From positions 248,001 through 312,000 of the forward strand of contig NZ_JABSTZ010000001.1 of assembly GCF_013283745.1 (NCBI RefSeq): a DNA stretch of 64,000 bases, read 5' to 3'. Position numbers and translations under genes: made by a program. The DNA comes from Aeromicrobium stalagmiti. GTDB lineage: Bacteria; Actinomycetota; Actinomycetes; Propionibacteriales; Nocardioidaceae. This document shows, in pieces, positions 26,370 to 35,698 of this stretch (its first letter is position 1; each line of letters starts with the position of its first letter). The notes beneath the pieces are model-generated. The model was not told where the DNA came from. It made no database searches and worked only from the letters and a program-made list of their open reading frames with translations.

Positions 26370-27983
26370 CTGTCCGCACGTCCCGGGAGTACTGCCGTCG
26401 CCACCCGAAGAAAGATCGCTCCAGCGCGACGCCGCGCCGAGCCCGCCGGGCGATCGACCACCCCGAAGCGTGTCGCCCGCCGCCGACGACGACACGACCG
26501 TCGCCGACTCCTGATCGGTCTCGTCGCCGCGCTCGTCGTCGTCGCGCTGGGCGTGGGCCTGTCGCTGACCTACGCCGAGACGCAGAAGCTCGAGGCCCCC
26601 ACGGCCCTGTCGGCCAAGCCCCTGACGCCGACCAGCGTCGAGCTGGACTGGAAGGGCTCGTCCAACGCTGACGAGTACGTCGTCAAGGTCGGCTCCGACC
26701 GCGCCCTGACCAAGGCGCTCAGCACCAAGGTCAAGGTCACGTCCGACGACTCAGGCAAGAGCACCAAGGTCACGCTGTCGGACATCAAGGCCACCACGCC
26801 CGGCATCGACCAGTTCTACCGCGTCGACGCCATCAAGGACGGCAAGGTCCGCTCGTCGCGCACCGCACGCTTCAGCCTCAAGCCCGGGTCGGTGCGCAAG
26901 CTCGCCGTGCCGAGAGTCACGGCTGGCGGCTTCAAGGCCACCTGGAAGAAGGTGCCCAACGCCCGGCAGTTCGACATCACGGTCGCTCGCAACAAGAGCT
27001 TCTCCCGGCAGGCGACGACCGTCCGCACCCTCAACAGCGACCACACCTTCACCACCTCCGGGCTCAAGCCCGACACCGACTACTGGGTCAAGGTCCGCCC
27101 GGTCAACGGTGCGCAGGTCGGCGCCTTCACCGAGCCGGTCAAGCTCACGACCATGGTGCGCGAGACGTCATTCCGCGTCGGCACGTGGAACGTCTGCTCC
27201 GAGAAGTGCTCGGGCTACGCCGGCCGTGCCCGCATCATGGCGTCCTACATCAACGCCAACAAGATCGACATCTTCGGCCTGCAGGAGTCCGGCGGCCAAC
27301 GGGTCGGCGCCACGACCAACGCGATCTTCAGCGGGGGCACGCAGAAGTTCGTCCGCGCCGACGGGGGCGCCCGCGCCCGCTACATCTTCTACCGCCCCGC
27401 CCTGTTCACCCAGCTCAGCGGCGGCAGCTTCCCGATCGGTGACGGCCGCGACACCACCTGGGCGAAGTTCGAGGTCAAGAAGAGCAAGCGCGTGTTCTAC
27501 TTCGTCGACGTGCACCTCGAGAACGGCAAGAGCGGCGGTGCCAACGCCAAGCGGTCGCGCGAGATGGACGTGATGCTGGCCCGGATGGCGCAGATCAACG
27601 ACACCGGCAAGCCCATGATCTATGCCGGTGACTTCAACTCCGGCACCCACCGCTCGGCCGACGCCCCCGGGGTCAAGATGCGCGCGGCCGGCTTCGCCAA
27701 CTCCTTCCTGCAGACCAAGGACGTCACCAACGGCCGCATCAACACCAGCCACACGTTCGCGACGACCCTGCTGAGCTCCGGCGCCCACGTCGACCACATC
27801 TGGATCTCCAAGGAGTTCGACGTCGAGTCCTGGGCCCAGCTCGTGCGCCTGAGCGGCAACAGCTACACCCGTCCGGTCGTATCGGACCACAATCTCCTGA
27901 GCGCCGTCGTCGCGCTCGACGCCGTCACCGCGTCCCTCGGCGACCCGACCCCGACGACGACCGTCGGCGGACTCGCACCCTGA
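26370..27983 (+). CDS. Membrane-anchored or secreted fibronectin-III/EEP protein, start uncertain
   Basis: The frame is open from the TAG at 26355. Upstream of the first standard start (GTG at 26553) it encodes an Arg-rich stretch, then LLIGLVAALVVVALG, a clear membrane or signal segment running straight into the GTG-started part. A GTG start would cut that segment in half. The only plausible initiation codon before it is a CTG at 26370; no ATG, GTG or TTG is in frame. Two FN3-like modules (about 80-270) precede the EEP domain: GTWNVCS, GLQESG, VDVHLEN, AGDFNSG, AHVDHIWI, SDHNLL. The coding region is certain; the start is not. Confidence 0.72.
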   Translation: MSARPGSTAVATRRKIAPARRRAEPAGRSTTPKRVARRRRRHDRRRLLIGLVAALVVVALGVGLSLTYAETQKLEAPTALSAKPLTPTSVELDWKGSSNADEYVVKVGSDRALTKALSTKVKVTSDDSGKSTKVTLSDIKATTPGIDQFYRVDAIKDGKVRSSRTARFSLKPGSVRKLAVPRVTAGGFKATWKKVPNARQFDITVARNKSFSRQATTVRTLNSDHTFTTSGLKPDTDYWVKVRPVNGAQVGAFTEPVKLTTMVRETSFRVGTWNVCSEKCSGYAGRARIMASYINANKIDIFGLQESGGQRVGATTNAIFSGGTQKFVRADGGARARYIFYRPALFTQLSGGSFPIGDGRDTTWAKFEVKKSKRVFYFVDVHLENGKSGGANAKRSREMDVMLARMAQINDTGKPMIYAGDFNSGTHRSADAPGVKMRAAGFANSFLQTKDVTNGRINTSHTFATTLLSSGAHVDHIWISKEFDVESWAQLVRLSGNSYTRPVVSDHNLLSAVVALDAVTASLGDPTPTTTVGGLAP

Positions 27984-27996
27984 CCCCAAGGACATC

Positions 27997-29079
27997 ATGA
28001 CCTCCCCCGAGAGCCTCGACTCGTTCCACGCCGTGATCCCCGCCGGAGGCGCCGGCACCCGGCTGTGGCCGCTCTCGCGAGCCGCCCGTCCCAAGTTCCT
28101 GCTCGACCTCGACGGCTCCGGTCGGTCGCTGCTGCAGCAGACGTGGGACCGCCTCAACGACCTGATCCCGGCCGAGCGCATCCACGTCGTCACCGGTGCG
28201 GCCCACGCCGACGCGATCCGTGAGCAGCTGCCCGAGCTCACCGGCCTGCTCGTCGAGCCGTCCCCCCGTGACTCGATGCCGGCCATCGGGCTCGCGGCGG
28301 CCGTGATCGGTTCGATCGACCCCGACGCGATCATCGGCTCGTTTGCCGCCGACCACATCATCGACGACCAGGTCGCGTTCGCCGACGCCATCGGCCAGGC
28401 CGTGGCCGTCGCCCGAACCGGGCTCGTCACGACGATCGGCATCACGCCGACCGGGCCGTCGACGGCCTTCGGCTACATCGAGTCCGGTGACCAGCTCACG
28501 GTCGAGGGGGGCGGCTCCGCCCGGGCCATCGCGGCGTTCGTCGAGAAGCCCGACGCCGCGACGGCTGCCGCGTACGTCGCCGGCGGCCACCACAGCTGGA
28601 ACGGCGGCATGTTCGTGACGCGCACCGATGTGCTGCTCGGTCACCTCGCCCGGCTGCAGCCGGCCCTGCACACCGGACTCACCACGATCGCCGCCGCATG
28701 GACGGGCGAGAAGCGCCAGGCGGTCCTCGAGGCCACCTGGCCGGCCCTGACCAAGATCGCGATCGACCACGCAATCGCCGAGCCCGTCTCGCTCGAGGGC
28801 GGCATGGCCGTCGTGCCCGGCGCATTCACGTGGGACGACGTGGGCGACTACGCCGCGCTGCAGGACGTCGGGGCCGCCTCGTCGCCCGAGACGGTGTGGA
28901 TCGACGCGAGCGGTCTCGCGATCGCCGAGGACGGCACGACGATCGCGGTCGTCGGCCTGCACGACGTCGTCGTGGTCCGCACGCCCGACGCCCTGCTCGT
29001 CACCACCCGCGACCACGCGCAGCGGGTCAAGGAGGTCGTGGCCGAGCTCAAGGAGCGCGGCCGCACCGACTTGGTCTAG
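27997..29079 (+). CDS. manC: Mannose-1-phosphate guanylyltransferase
   Basis: It makes GDP-mannose from mannose-1-phosphate and GTP. The 360-aa protein begins with the nucleotidyltransferase signature IPAGGAGTRLWPLSRAARPK. Further elements are VEPSPRDSMPAIGLAA, SFAADHII, GYIESG, FVEKPD, WNGGMF and FTWDDVGDY. It lacks the C-terminal isomerase domain of bifunctional enzymes; that activity is supplied by manA next door. AAGGA precedes the ATG by about 4 bases. It starts 13 bases after the third EEP gene. Confidence 0.93.
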   Translation: MTSPESLDSFHAVIPAGGAGTRLWPLSRAARPKFLLDLDGSGRSLLQQTWDRLNDLIPAERIHVVTGAAHADAIREQLPELTGLLVEPSPRDSMPAIGLAAAVIGSIDPDAIIGSFAADHIIDDQVAFADAIGQAVAVARTGLVTTIGITPTGPSTAFGYIESGDQLTVEGGGSARAIAAFVEKPDAATAAAYVAGGHHSWNGGMFVTRTDVLLGHLARLQPALHTGLTTIAAAWTGEKRQAVLEATWPALTKIAIDHAIAEPVSLEGGMAVVPGAFTWDDVGDYAALQDVGAASSPETVWIDASGLAIAEDGTTIAVVGLHDVVVVRTPDALLVTTRDHAQRVKEVVAELKERGRTDLV

Positions 29080-29091
29080 TCTCCGGCCGGC

Positions 29092-30342
29092 CTACTGGTC
29101 GCTCGCGCGTCGTCCGCCCTGCATACGGCGCTCACGGCGCACCCGACGCTCGCCGAAGGGCAGCACGAGGTCGACCAGCTCGGCGGTCGGCGCATCCGGG
29201 CTCGGGGTGTAGGCCTGGGCGACCTCGCCCGTGCCGATCACCCGCACGTCGCCGTCGTCGGGACCCGCGTAGATCGAGTCGCCGCGTGACAGCTTGAGGT
29301 GGTCGCCGGCGGCGTTGACCAGCTCGACCTCGCCGCCGGTGCAGACCACGATGCGGTGAGGCGCAGGGGGCAGCAGGACGCCGTCCGGCTCGGCCCTGGA
29401 CGACTGCGTGACCGCGAGCGCGAACTCGCGGACGTCCGGGTTGAAGATGTCGGTCGACAGGCCGAAGGGCTCCGGGGTCACCCGGGCGAGCCTCGACATG
29501 CCCCGGTCGAGGCACTTGACGAGCCCGGCCGGGTTGAGCGGCTTGGTCGTCAGGCCGGCTCGCAGGACGTTGTCCGACGCCGCCATGACCTCGAGGCACA
29601 TGCCCTTGAGGTGTGCGTGGATGATGCCCGCACCGAGGAAGGCGGCCTCGCCCGGCTGCAGCGTGAGGCGGTTGAGCGTCAGCGAGATGATGACGCCCAC
29701 GTCGTGCGGGAAGTACTCGGCGATCTCGACCGCCGTGACGTAGGCGCGCTTGACGTCGATGCCGGCCTCGACGAGCTCGCGGCAGGCCTCGACGACGGCC
29801 GTGACCTCGGCGGGCTCGATGCCGTCGGTGAGCAGGCGCTCGACGAGGCGGATGATGCCGTGGAAGCCCGGGGCCGCGTGCAGGTCGTCGACGAGGCTGC
29901 GGGTGAGCGGCGTGTCGATGCCGTGCAGCACCCGCAGGATCTCCGCCGTGGGTCGAAAGCCCACCAGGGTGTCGAACGTGGTCAGCGCGTAGGCCATCTC
30001 CGGCTTGTGGTGCGGGTCGCGGTAGGTGCGCTCCGGGGCGTCGACCGGCACACCGGCAGCCTGCTCCTCGGCGTAGCCGGCCTGCGCCATCGCCTCGCTG
30101 GGGTGCACCTGCAGCGACAGCGGACGGTCGGCGGCCAGGATCTTGAACAGGAACGGCAGGTCGCCGGCGACGTCGGCCAGCGGCACGCGCTCGGGCGCCT
30201 CGAGGGTCGAGGACCCCAACGGGTGGGTGCCCATCCAGATCTCCGCGAGCGGCGTCCCGTCGGGGGACCGCCCCATGAATCGGGGGATGTCCGAGGCAGA
30301 GCCCCAGTCATAGCTCCGGGAGGCGTTGTCCAGCAGGAACAT
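29092..30342 (-). CDS. manA: Mannose-6-phosphate isomerase, class I
   Basis: It converts fructose-6-phosphate to mannose-6-phosphate. The 416-aa protein has the type I elements: YDWGS, EIWMGTHP, LFKILAADRPLSLQVHPS with zinc ligands Gln/His, DPHHKPEMAYAL, and LTLQPGEAAFLGAGIIHAHLKG with the GxxHAxL active-site signature. It is convergent with manC, 12 bases apart. With manC it feeds GDP-mannose to surface glycans. Confidence 0.95.
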   Translation of the reverse strand: MFLLDNASRSYDWGSASDIPRFMGRSPDGTPLAEIWMGTHPLGSSTLEAPERVPLADVAGDLPFLFKILAADRPLSLQVHPSEAMAQAGYAEEQAAGVPVDAPERTYRDPHHKPEMAYALTTFDTLVGFRPTAEILRVLHGIDTPLTRSLVDDLHAAPGFHGIIRLVERLLTDGIEPAEVTAVVEACRELVEAGIDVKRAYVTAVEIAEYFPHDVGVIISLTLNRLTLQPGEAAFLGAGIIHAHLKGMCLEVMAASDNVLRAGLTTKPLNPAGLVKCLDRGMSRLARVTPEPFGLSTDIFNPDVREFALAVTQSSRAEPDGVLLPPAPHRIVVCTGGEVELVNAAGDHLKLSRGDSIYAGPDDGDVRVIGTGEVAQAYTPSPDAPTAELVDLVLPFGERRVRRERRMQGGRRASDQ

Positions 30343-30396
30343 GAGCGACCTTGTCAGGGAAGGGGCCGGCGGGTGCCGCCAGTCTAGTCACGGCCG

Positions 30397-32238
30397 TTAC
30401 TTGTGACGGGGCTTTCTGACAGGCTTTCCATCGGTTGTGGTCTTCGTCTCGTACGGCTTCTTGTCGGCCGCCTTCGACGGGTAGGGCCGGTTCTCGTGCG
30501 AGCCCTTTCCACTGGCCGAGGACTTCTTGTAGGGCTTGCCCTTGCGGTCCTCGCGCGTGCGACGGATCGGCGGCCCGGTGTCGGGCTGCAGCTCGATCAG
30601 CTTGCCGGAGATGCGCGTGTTGGCCAGTGCCTCGAACACCGCGTCGGGCAGGTCGGCCGGCAGCTCGACGAGCGTGTGGTCCTGGCCGATCGTGATCTTG
30701 CCGAAGTCGGAGCGCTTGAGGCTGCCCTCGTTGGCGAGCGCGCCGACGATCGCGGACGGACCGATCTTGTGGCGCTTGCCGACCGCGACGCGATAGACCG
30801 CGGCGCCCTCGGCCGGGAGACGGTCCGAGCGCTCGTAGCCGGCAGGCTTCGGGCGCGGCTCGAAGTCCCGCGCACGGGCCGGGGCCTTCGGCGGATCGGG
30901 CCGCAGGAAGAACTCCTTGTCGGTCTGGCTCATGACAGCCAGGGCGGCGGCGACGTCGGTCATCGCGACGTCGTTCTCCTGCGCGTACTCCTCGACCAGC
31001 GTGCGGAACGCATGGAACTGCAGCGACCCCATGCTCGAGGTGATGGCCTGGGCGAAGCGACCGGCGCGACGCTCGTTGACCTCCTCGGCCGTGGGGACGG
31101 ACATCTCCTCGACCGGACGACCCGAGACCTTCTCGATCGCCGAGAGCATGCGGCGCTCACGCGGCGTGACGAACAGGATCGCCTCGCCGGTGCGACCGGC
31201 GCGGCCGGTGCGGCCGATGCGGTGGACGTACGCCTCGGTGTCGTGCGGGATGTCGTAGTTGACGACGTGGGAGATGCGCTCGACGTCGAGGCCGCGGGCC
31301 GCGACGTCGGTCGCGATGATCAGGTCGATTGCGCCGGACTTGAGCTGGGCGACGGTGCGCTCACGCTGGGCCTGGACGAGATCGCCGTTGAGGGCCGCAG
31401 CGGCGTAGCCACGGCCGCGCAGCTTGTCGGCGAGCTCCTCGGTGGCCGACTTGGTGCGGACGAAGACGATCATGCCGTCGCCCGTCTCGACCTCGAGCAG
31501 ACGCGTCAGCGCATCGAGCTTGTGGTGGTGCGAGACCTGGATCCAGCGCTGGCGGACCGTCGCGGTCGATGTCGTGGCCTTGGGCGTCGCGATGTCGACC
31601 GGGTCGTGCAGGTACTTCTTGGCGAGGCCGCGGATCGTCTTGGGCATCGTCGCCGAGAAGAGCGCGACCTGCTTGTACTCCGGGGTGTCGGCCAGGATCC
31701 GCTCGACGTCCTCCGCGAAGCCCATGTTGAGCATCTCGTCGGCCTCGTCGAGCACGAGGAACTCCAGCGCCGTCAGGTCCAGGCTGCCGCGCTCGAGGTG
31801 GTCGATGACGCGGCCGGGCGTGCCGACCACGATGTGGGCCCCGCGCTGCAGCCCCTGCAGCTGGAAGCCGTAGCCCTGGCCGCCGTAGACCGGCAGCACC
31901 CGGACGCCGGGGATGTTGACAGCGTAGGCGGTGATGGCCTCGCAGACCTGGAGCGCGAGCTCACGGGTCGGCGCGAGGACGATCGCCTGGGTCTTGCTGT
32001 TGCGCGGATCGATCTTCTGCAGGATCGGTAGCGCGAAGGCGGCGGTCTTGCCGGTGCCGGTCTGCGCGAGGCCGACGACGTCCTTGCCCTCGAGCAGCGT
32101 GGGGATCGCCCGGGCCTGGATCGGCGTCGGCGTCTCGTAGCCGAGCGAGGCGAGGCGCTCGACGAGGGTGTCGACCAGGCCGAGGTCGGCGAAGGTCGGG
32201 GTCTCGGCGGGCAGTGCGGTGGACAGGTCGGACGTCAT
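30397..32238 (-). CDS. deaD: DEAD-box RNA helicase, DeaD/CsdA-type
   Basis: The 613-aa protein has the helicase motifs in order: Q-motif (YETPTPIQ), AQTGTGKT, PTRELALQ, GTPGRV, DEADEM, FSATMP, ATDVAARGLDVE and HRIGRTGRAG. A DbpA-type RNA-binding domain (about 495-570: YRVAVGKRHKIGPSAIVGAL) and a basic tail rich in Lys/Gly follow. It should remodel rRNA and mRNA structure, especially in the cold. The ATG at 32238 has AGGAG 7 bases upstream; the 32307 start lacks a site. Confidence 0.94.
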   Translation of the reverse strand: MTSDLSTALPAETPTFADLGLVDTLVERLASLGYETPTPIQARAIPTLLEGKDVVGLAQTGTGKTAAFALPILQKIDPRNSKTQAIVLAPTRELALQVCEAITAYAVNIPGVRVLPVYGGQGYGFQLQGLQRGAHIVVGTPGRVIDHLERGSLDLTALEFLVLDEADEMLNMGFAEDVERILADTPEYKQVALFSATMPKTIRGLAKKYLHDPVDIATPKATTSTATVRQRWIQVSHHHKLDALTRLLEVETGDGMIVFVRTKSATEELADKLRGRGYAAAALNGDLVQAQRERTVAQLKSGAIDLIIATDVAARGLDVERISHVVNYDIPHDTEAYVHRIGRTGRAGRTGEAILFVTPRERRMLSAIEKVSGRPVEEMSVPTAEEVNERRAGRFAQAITSSMGSLQFHAFRTLVEEYAQENDVAMTDVAAALAVMSQTDKEFFLRPDPPKAPARARDFEPRPKPAGYERSDRLPAEGAAVYRVAVGKRHKIGPSAIVGALANEGSLKRSDFGKITIGQDHTLVELPADLPDAVFEALANTRISGKLIELQPDTGPPIRRTREDRKGKPYKKSSASGKGSHENRPYPSKAADKKPYETKTTTDGKPVRKPRHK

Positions 32239-32401
32239 GAAGGGCTCCTGGGATAGGGGGCGCGGGACCGGATCGGTCAGTCCCGGTGACCCCGTCGGCA
32301 GCCCCAATGCATGCCCAGGTCGTGCGGAAACGTACGCGCTAGGACTCCACGATATCGGTCGAGGACCGGATCGGTGAAACCCAGCGGACGTTAGATGCGA
32401 C

Positions 32402-33895
32402 TCAGTAGGCGCCGGACGACGACCGCACGGCCTTGATCGTCTTCCACAGGATCAGCAGGTCGCCGACGATCGACCAGTTCTCGACGTAGTAGAGGTCGAG
32501 TCGCATGGTCTCCTCCCAGTCGAGGTCGGAGCGCCCGGAGATCTGCCACGGACCCGTCATCCCCGGGCGGACGAGCAGCCGCCGTCGCGCCTCGGGTGCG
32601 TAGCCCGAGACCTCCGAGACCAGCGGCGGCCGCGGTCCCACCAGGCTCATGTCGCCCTTGACCACGTTGATGAGCTGAGGCAGCTCGTCGAGGGAGTAGC
32701 GCCGCAGGAAGCGGCCGGCGCGCGTGACCCGCGGGTCGTCGCGCATCTTGAACATGACCGCGTTGCCGGTGTCGGGCGTCAGGTCCTGGACCATCTCGTG
32801 GGCGCCGTCGACCATCGTCCGGAACTTGATCATGCCGAACGTCTGCCCGTCGTGCCCCACCCGCTCCTGGACGAAGAAGACCCGACCCGGGCTCGTCAGC
32901 TTGATCGCGACCGCGATGACGGCGAACACCGGCATCGCCACGAGCAGCAGCGCGCTGCCGCCCAGGAAGTCGAGCAGGCCTTTGGCCCACCGCGACGCGC
33001 CCCGGTAGGACGGCTGCTCGACGTGGAGCAGCGGCAGGCCCGAGACCGGACGGATGTGGACACGGGGTCCGGCGATGTTGGCGAGCGACGGCGCCACGAT
33101 GATCTCGACGTCGTAGCCCTCGAGGTCCCAGCCGAGGCGGCGCACCATGTCGGGGTGCGTGGCGTCGGACGACGTCACGATGATCGCGTCGGCACCGTAG
33201 GAGAGGGTCGTCGTCATCAGGTCGTCGACGCCGCCCAGCACCGGGAGCCCCGCGACGTGGGTCGGCCGAGACGGCTCGGTGATGCAGGCGCCGACGAGAC
33301 GGTAGCCGTAGGACTGGTTGCGCCCGACCACCGCCGACAGGTGCTCGACCGACGCCAGGTTGCCGATGACGATCGCGTTCTGGGTCATGTGCCCGTGCTG
33401 CCGCTGCACGAGCAGCCACTGCCGCCACGACCAGCGGCTGACCGTGAGCAGGGCGATCCCGAAGGGCAGGGTCACGAGCACGTAGCTGCGCGGGACGGTG
33501 AGGCTGAACAGGTAGCCGAAGAAGGCGATCAGGGAGAAGATCACGATCGTCGAGTTGATGACGCGCTTGTACTCGTCCGGCCCGCCCCCGAGCACCCGCG
33601 GGTCACGGGTGCCCGCCAGGGTCAGCACCACGTGCCAGGTGACGAGCAGGTTGAACGAGACGAACATCCACGTCCACTCGAGCGCCGGGTTGGCGTCACG
33701 CCAGGCGGGGACGCTGAACCACACGACGTGGTTGATCACGAACACCCAGGTCAGGACGACGGCGTCCGAGACGGCGAGGATCCGCCCGTAGCGCCGGTGC
33801 CAGTCAGGCCCACGGACGCGCTCGGGCTGACGCTTCACCAGAACCCCCGAGGATCGTCGCGGCGGAGCGGCAGGCAGGTCCTGCCGCGTGCTCAC
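32402..33895 (-). CDS. Exopolysaccharide priming phosphoglycosyltransferase (WbaP/WcaJ-type)
   Basis: It transfers a sugar phosphate to undecaprenyl phosphate, starting a surface glycan. From the GTG at 33895 (4-base overlap with the upstream gene) it has 497 aa: about five membrane helices (20-165), a CoA-binding-like NAD fold domain (about 175-290) and the sugar-transferase domain (about 300-497). The last has SPGRVFFVQERVG, IKFRTM, RAGRFLRRYSLDELPQL and MSLVGPRPP. Shared context with manC/manA and the BY-kinase supports a capsular or exopolysaccharide role. The sugar cannot be told. Confidence 0.92.
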   Translation of the reverse strand: MSTRQDLPAAPPRRSSGVLVKRQPERVRGPDWHRRYGRILAVSDAVVLTWVFVINHVVWFSVPAWRDANPALEWTWMFVSFNLLVTWHVVLTLAGTRDPRVLGGGPDEYKRVINSTIVIFSLIAFFGYLFSLTVPRSYVLVTLPFGIALLTVSRWSWRQWLLVQRQHGHMTQNAIVIGNLASVEHLSAVVGRNQSYGYRLVGACITEPSRPTHVAGLPVLGGVDDLMTTTLSYGADAIIVTSSDATHPDMVRRLGWDLEGYDVEIIVAPSLANIAGPRVHIRPVSGLPLLHVEQPSYRGASRWAKGLLDFLGGSALLLVAMPVFAVIAVAIKLTSPGRVFFVQERVGHDGQTFGMIKFRTMVDGAHEMVQDLTPDTGNAVMFKMRDDPRVTRAGRFLRRYSLDELPQLINVVKGDMSLVGPRPPLVSEVSGYAPEARRRLLVRPGMTGPWQISGRSDLDWEETMRLDLYYVENWSIVGDLLILWKTIKAVRSSSGAY

Positions 33896-34149
33896 GCGCC
33901 GGAGGGACGCCGAGACACTCGACGAGCAGCCTGCCACACGACGGTGGCAAGCGCTGCGAACGTCATCGCAACGACGGTGCTTCCAACGACGAGCACGAGC
34001 CCACGGTAGCCGTCGCCGCCGAGCCCGAGGAACCCCAGGGACCACGTGGTCGAGCTCATCGACACGGCCACCAGCGGCAGGAGCGCCATCATGATGGTCA
34101 GCGAGAATCCCAGCACCACGCGGCGCGCGCTGATCGGCGTGTAGTCCAT
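33892..34149 (-). CDS. Small two-helix membrane protein
   Basis: The 85-aa product begins MDYTPISARRV and has two hydrophobic helices (VLGFSLTIMMALLPLVAVSM and LVLVVGSTVVAMTFAALATVVW), with a basic tail. GAGGAG lies 8 bases before the ATG. Its GTGA overlap with the phosphoglycosyltransferase shows they are co-translated, so a helper role in polysaccharide synthesis is plausible. I recognise no family. Confidence 0.7.
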   Translation of the reverse strand: MDYTPISARRVVLGFSLTIMMALLPLVAVSMSSTTWSLGFLGLGGDGYRGLVLVVGSTVVAMTFAALATVVWQAARRVSRRPSGA

Positions 34150-34327
34150 CGTCGTCACTCCTCGGGGGAAAGAGCTCCCAGGCCAGGGCGAGAGACCCTG
34201 TTGCCAAGAGAACGAGCCACGTCCGCCGGAGTTACGACCTCCGGGCCTGCTTTGCCAGATGGTCATCTGCCGCACGTCGATGCGTTATCTTTCCGACAAG
34301 GCGATCGCACCTGGAAGGGGACCTGAC

Positions 34328-35698
34328 GTGAGGCACACGCTCGGCGTGCGACAGCTCCTGAGACGGTGGCCCTCGATCCTGGTCATCACGCTGATCGGCA
34401 TCGGCGTCGCAGCCGGCGCCCTCTCGCTGGCACCGACGCAGTACGCGTCCCACGCCGACGTCCTGATCAGCCCGCCGGCCAACCGGAGCACGACCGCCGT
34501 CGCCGAGCGACTCGTCGAGTCCTACGCGCACGTCCTGGGCGGACGGGCGACCGCGGCCGACGTCGTCGACGCCCTCGGCCTGACCCGCGGCACCGGGGCC
34601 GTCGACCGCGACCTGTCGGCCGAGGTCGTCGACGGCACCTCCGTGCTCCGGGTGACGGCGACCAGCGACTCCGGCGGTCGCGCTGCCGAGATCAGCCAGG
34701 CGGCCGCGGAGTCGTTCGTCACCTGGCTCGGCGAGCAGGACAACCCGCTGGTGGCGACGATCGTCGAGCCCGCCGCTGCGTCGTCCACGCCGTCCAGCCC
34801 CGACCGCGCGCCCTGGCTCGTGCTCGGCGGCCTCGTCGGGCTGCTGGCCGGCCTCGTCGTGGCTGCGGTCCGCGTGGTGTCCGACCAGAGCGTCCGCACG
34901 CCCGCCGAGCTGGAGGAGCTCGCAGGGGCCCCCGTGCTGGGCGCCGTCGCCTACGACCGCACCGCCGTCCAGACCCCGCTCATCACGTCGCTCGGCACCC
35001 ACCACCCCCGCTTCGAGGCCGTGCGCATCCTGCGGACCAACCTGCAGTTCCTCGACATCGACCACGACCACAAGGTCATCACGATCACGAGCTCGGTCCC
35101 CGGCGAGGGCAAGTCGACCACTGCGACCAACCTGGCGATCGCGCTGGCCCAGGCTGGCTCGCGCGTCGTCCTCGTCGAGGGCGACCTGCGCCGTCCCCGC
35201 GTGAGCGAGTACCTCGGCATCGAGAAGTCGGTCGGCCTCACGACGGTGCTCGTCGGCCGGGTCAACCTCGACACGGCCCTGCAGGCAGCCGGCACTCCCG
35301 GACTCGACGTGCTGACCAGCGGCGCCCTGCCGCCCAACCCGTCCGAGATCCTGCAGACCAACGCCATGAAGGCCCTGGTCGCCGAGCTGCGCCAGCGCTT
35401 CGACGTCGTGCTGATCGACGCTCCCCCGCTGCTGCCCGTCACCGACGCCTCACTGCTCGCGTCGATCTCCGACGGGGCGATCCTGGTCGTCCGCCACGGC
35501 GAGACGGGACGCGAGGAGGTCCGGTCGGCGGCCGGACGCCTGCAGGCCGTCGGTGCCCGCCTGCTCGGAACCGTGCTCAGCATGGCCCCGGTCAAGGAGC
35601 TGTCTCGTCACGGCTACGGATACGGATACGGCTACGGGCCCGAGTACTTCGAGCGCACCACCGCGACCCGCAGCCGCGGCGGCGCCCGCAAGGGCTAG
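34328..35698 (+). CDS. Wzz/BY-kinase: polysaccharide chain-length regulator fused to tyrosine autokinase
   Basis: The 456-aa protein has an N-terminal Wzz domain between two membrane helices (about 14-34 and 160-180) and a cytoplasmic BY-kinase domain. Walker A is SSVPGEGKSTTATNLA, Walker A' VLVEGDLRRPR and Walker B VVLIDAPPLLP. The C-terminus is a tyrosine cluster, HGYGYGYGYGPEYFE, the autophosphorylation site. It should control glycan length and export. The GTG at 34328 follows GGAAGGGG. The gene is divergent from the priming transferase and ends convergent with its likely phosphatase, overlapping by 4 bases. Confidence 0.93.
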   Translation: MRHTLGVRQLLRRWPSILVITLIGIGVAAGALSLAPTQYASHADVLISPPANRSTTAVAERLVESYAHVLGGRATAADVVDALGLTRGTGAVDRDLSAEVVDGTSVLRVTATSDSGGRAAEISQAAAESFVTWLGEQDNPLVATIVEPAAASSTPSSPDRAPWLVLGGLVGLLAGLVVAAVRVVSDQSVRTPAELEELAGAPVLGAVAYDRTAVQTPLITSLGTHHPRFEAVRILRTNLQFLDIDHDHKVITITSSVPGEGKSTTATNLAIALAQAGSRVVLVEGDLRRPRVSEYLGIEKSVGLTTVLVGRVNLDTALQAAGTPGLDVLTSGALPPNPSEILQTNAMKALVAELRQRFDVVLIDAPPLLPVTDASLLASISDGAILVVRHGETGREEVRSAAGRLQAVGARLLGTVLSMAPVKELSRHGYGYGYGYGPEYFERTTATRSRGGARKG

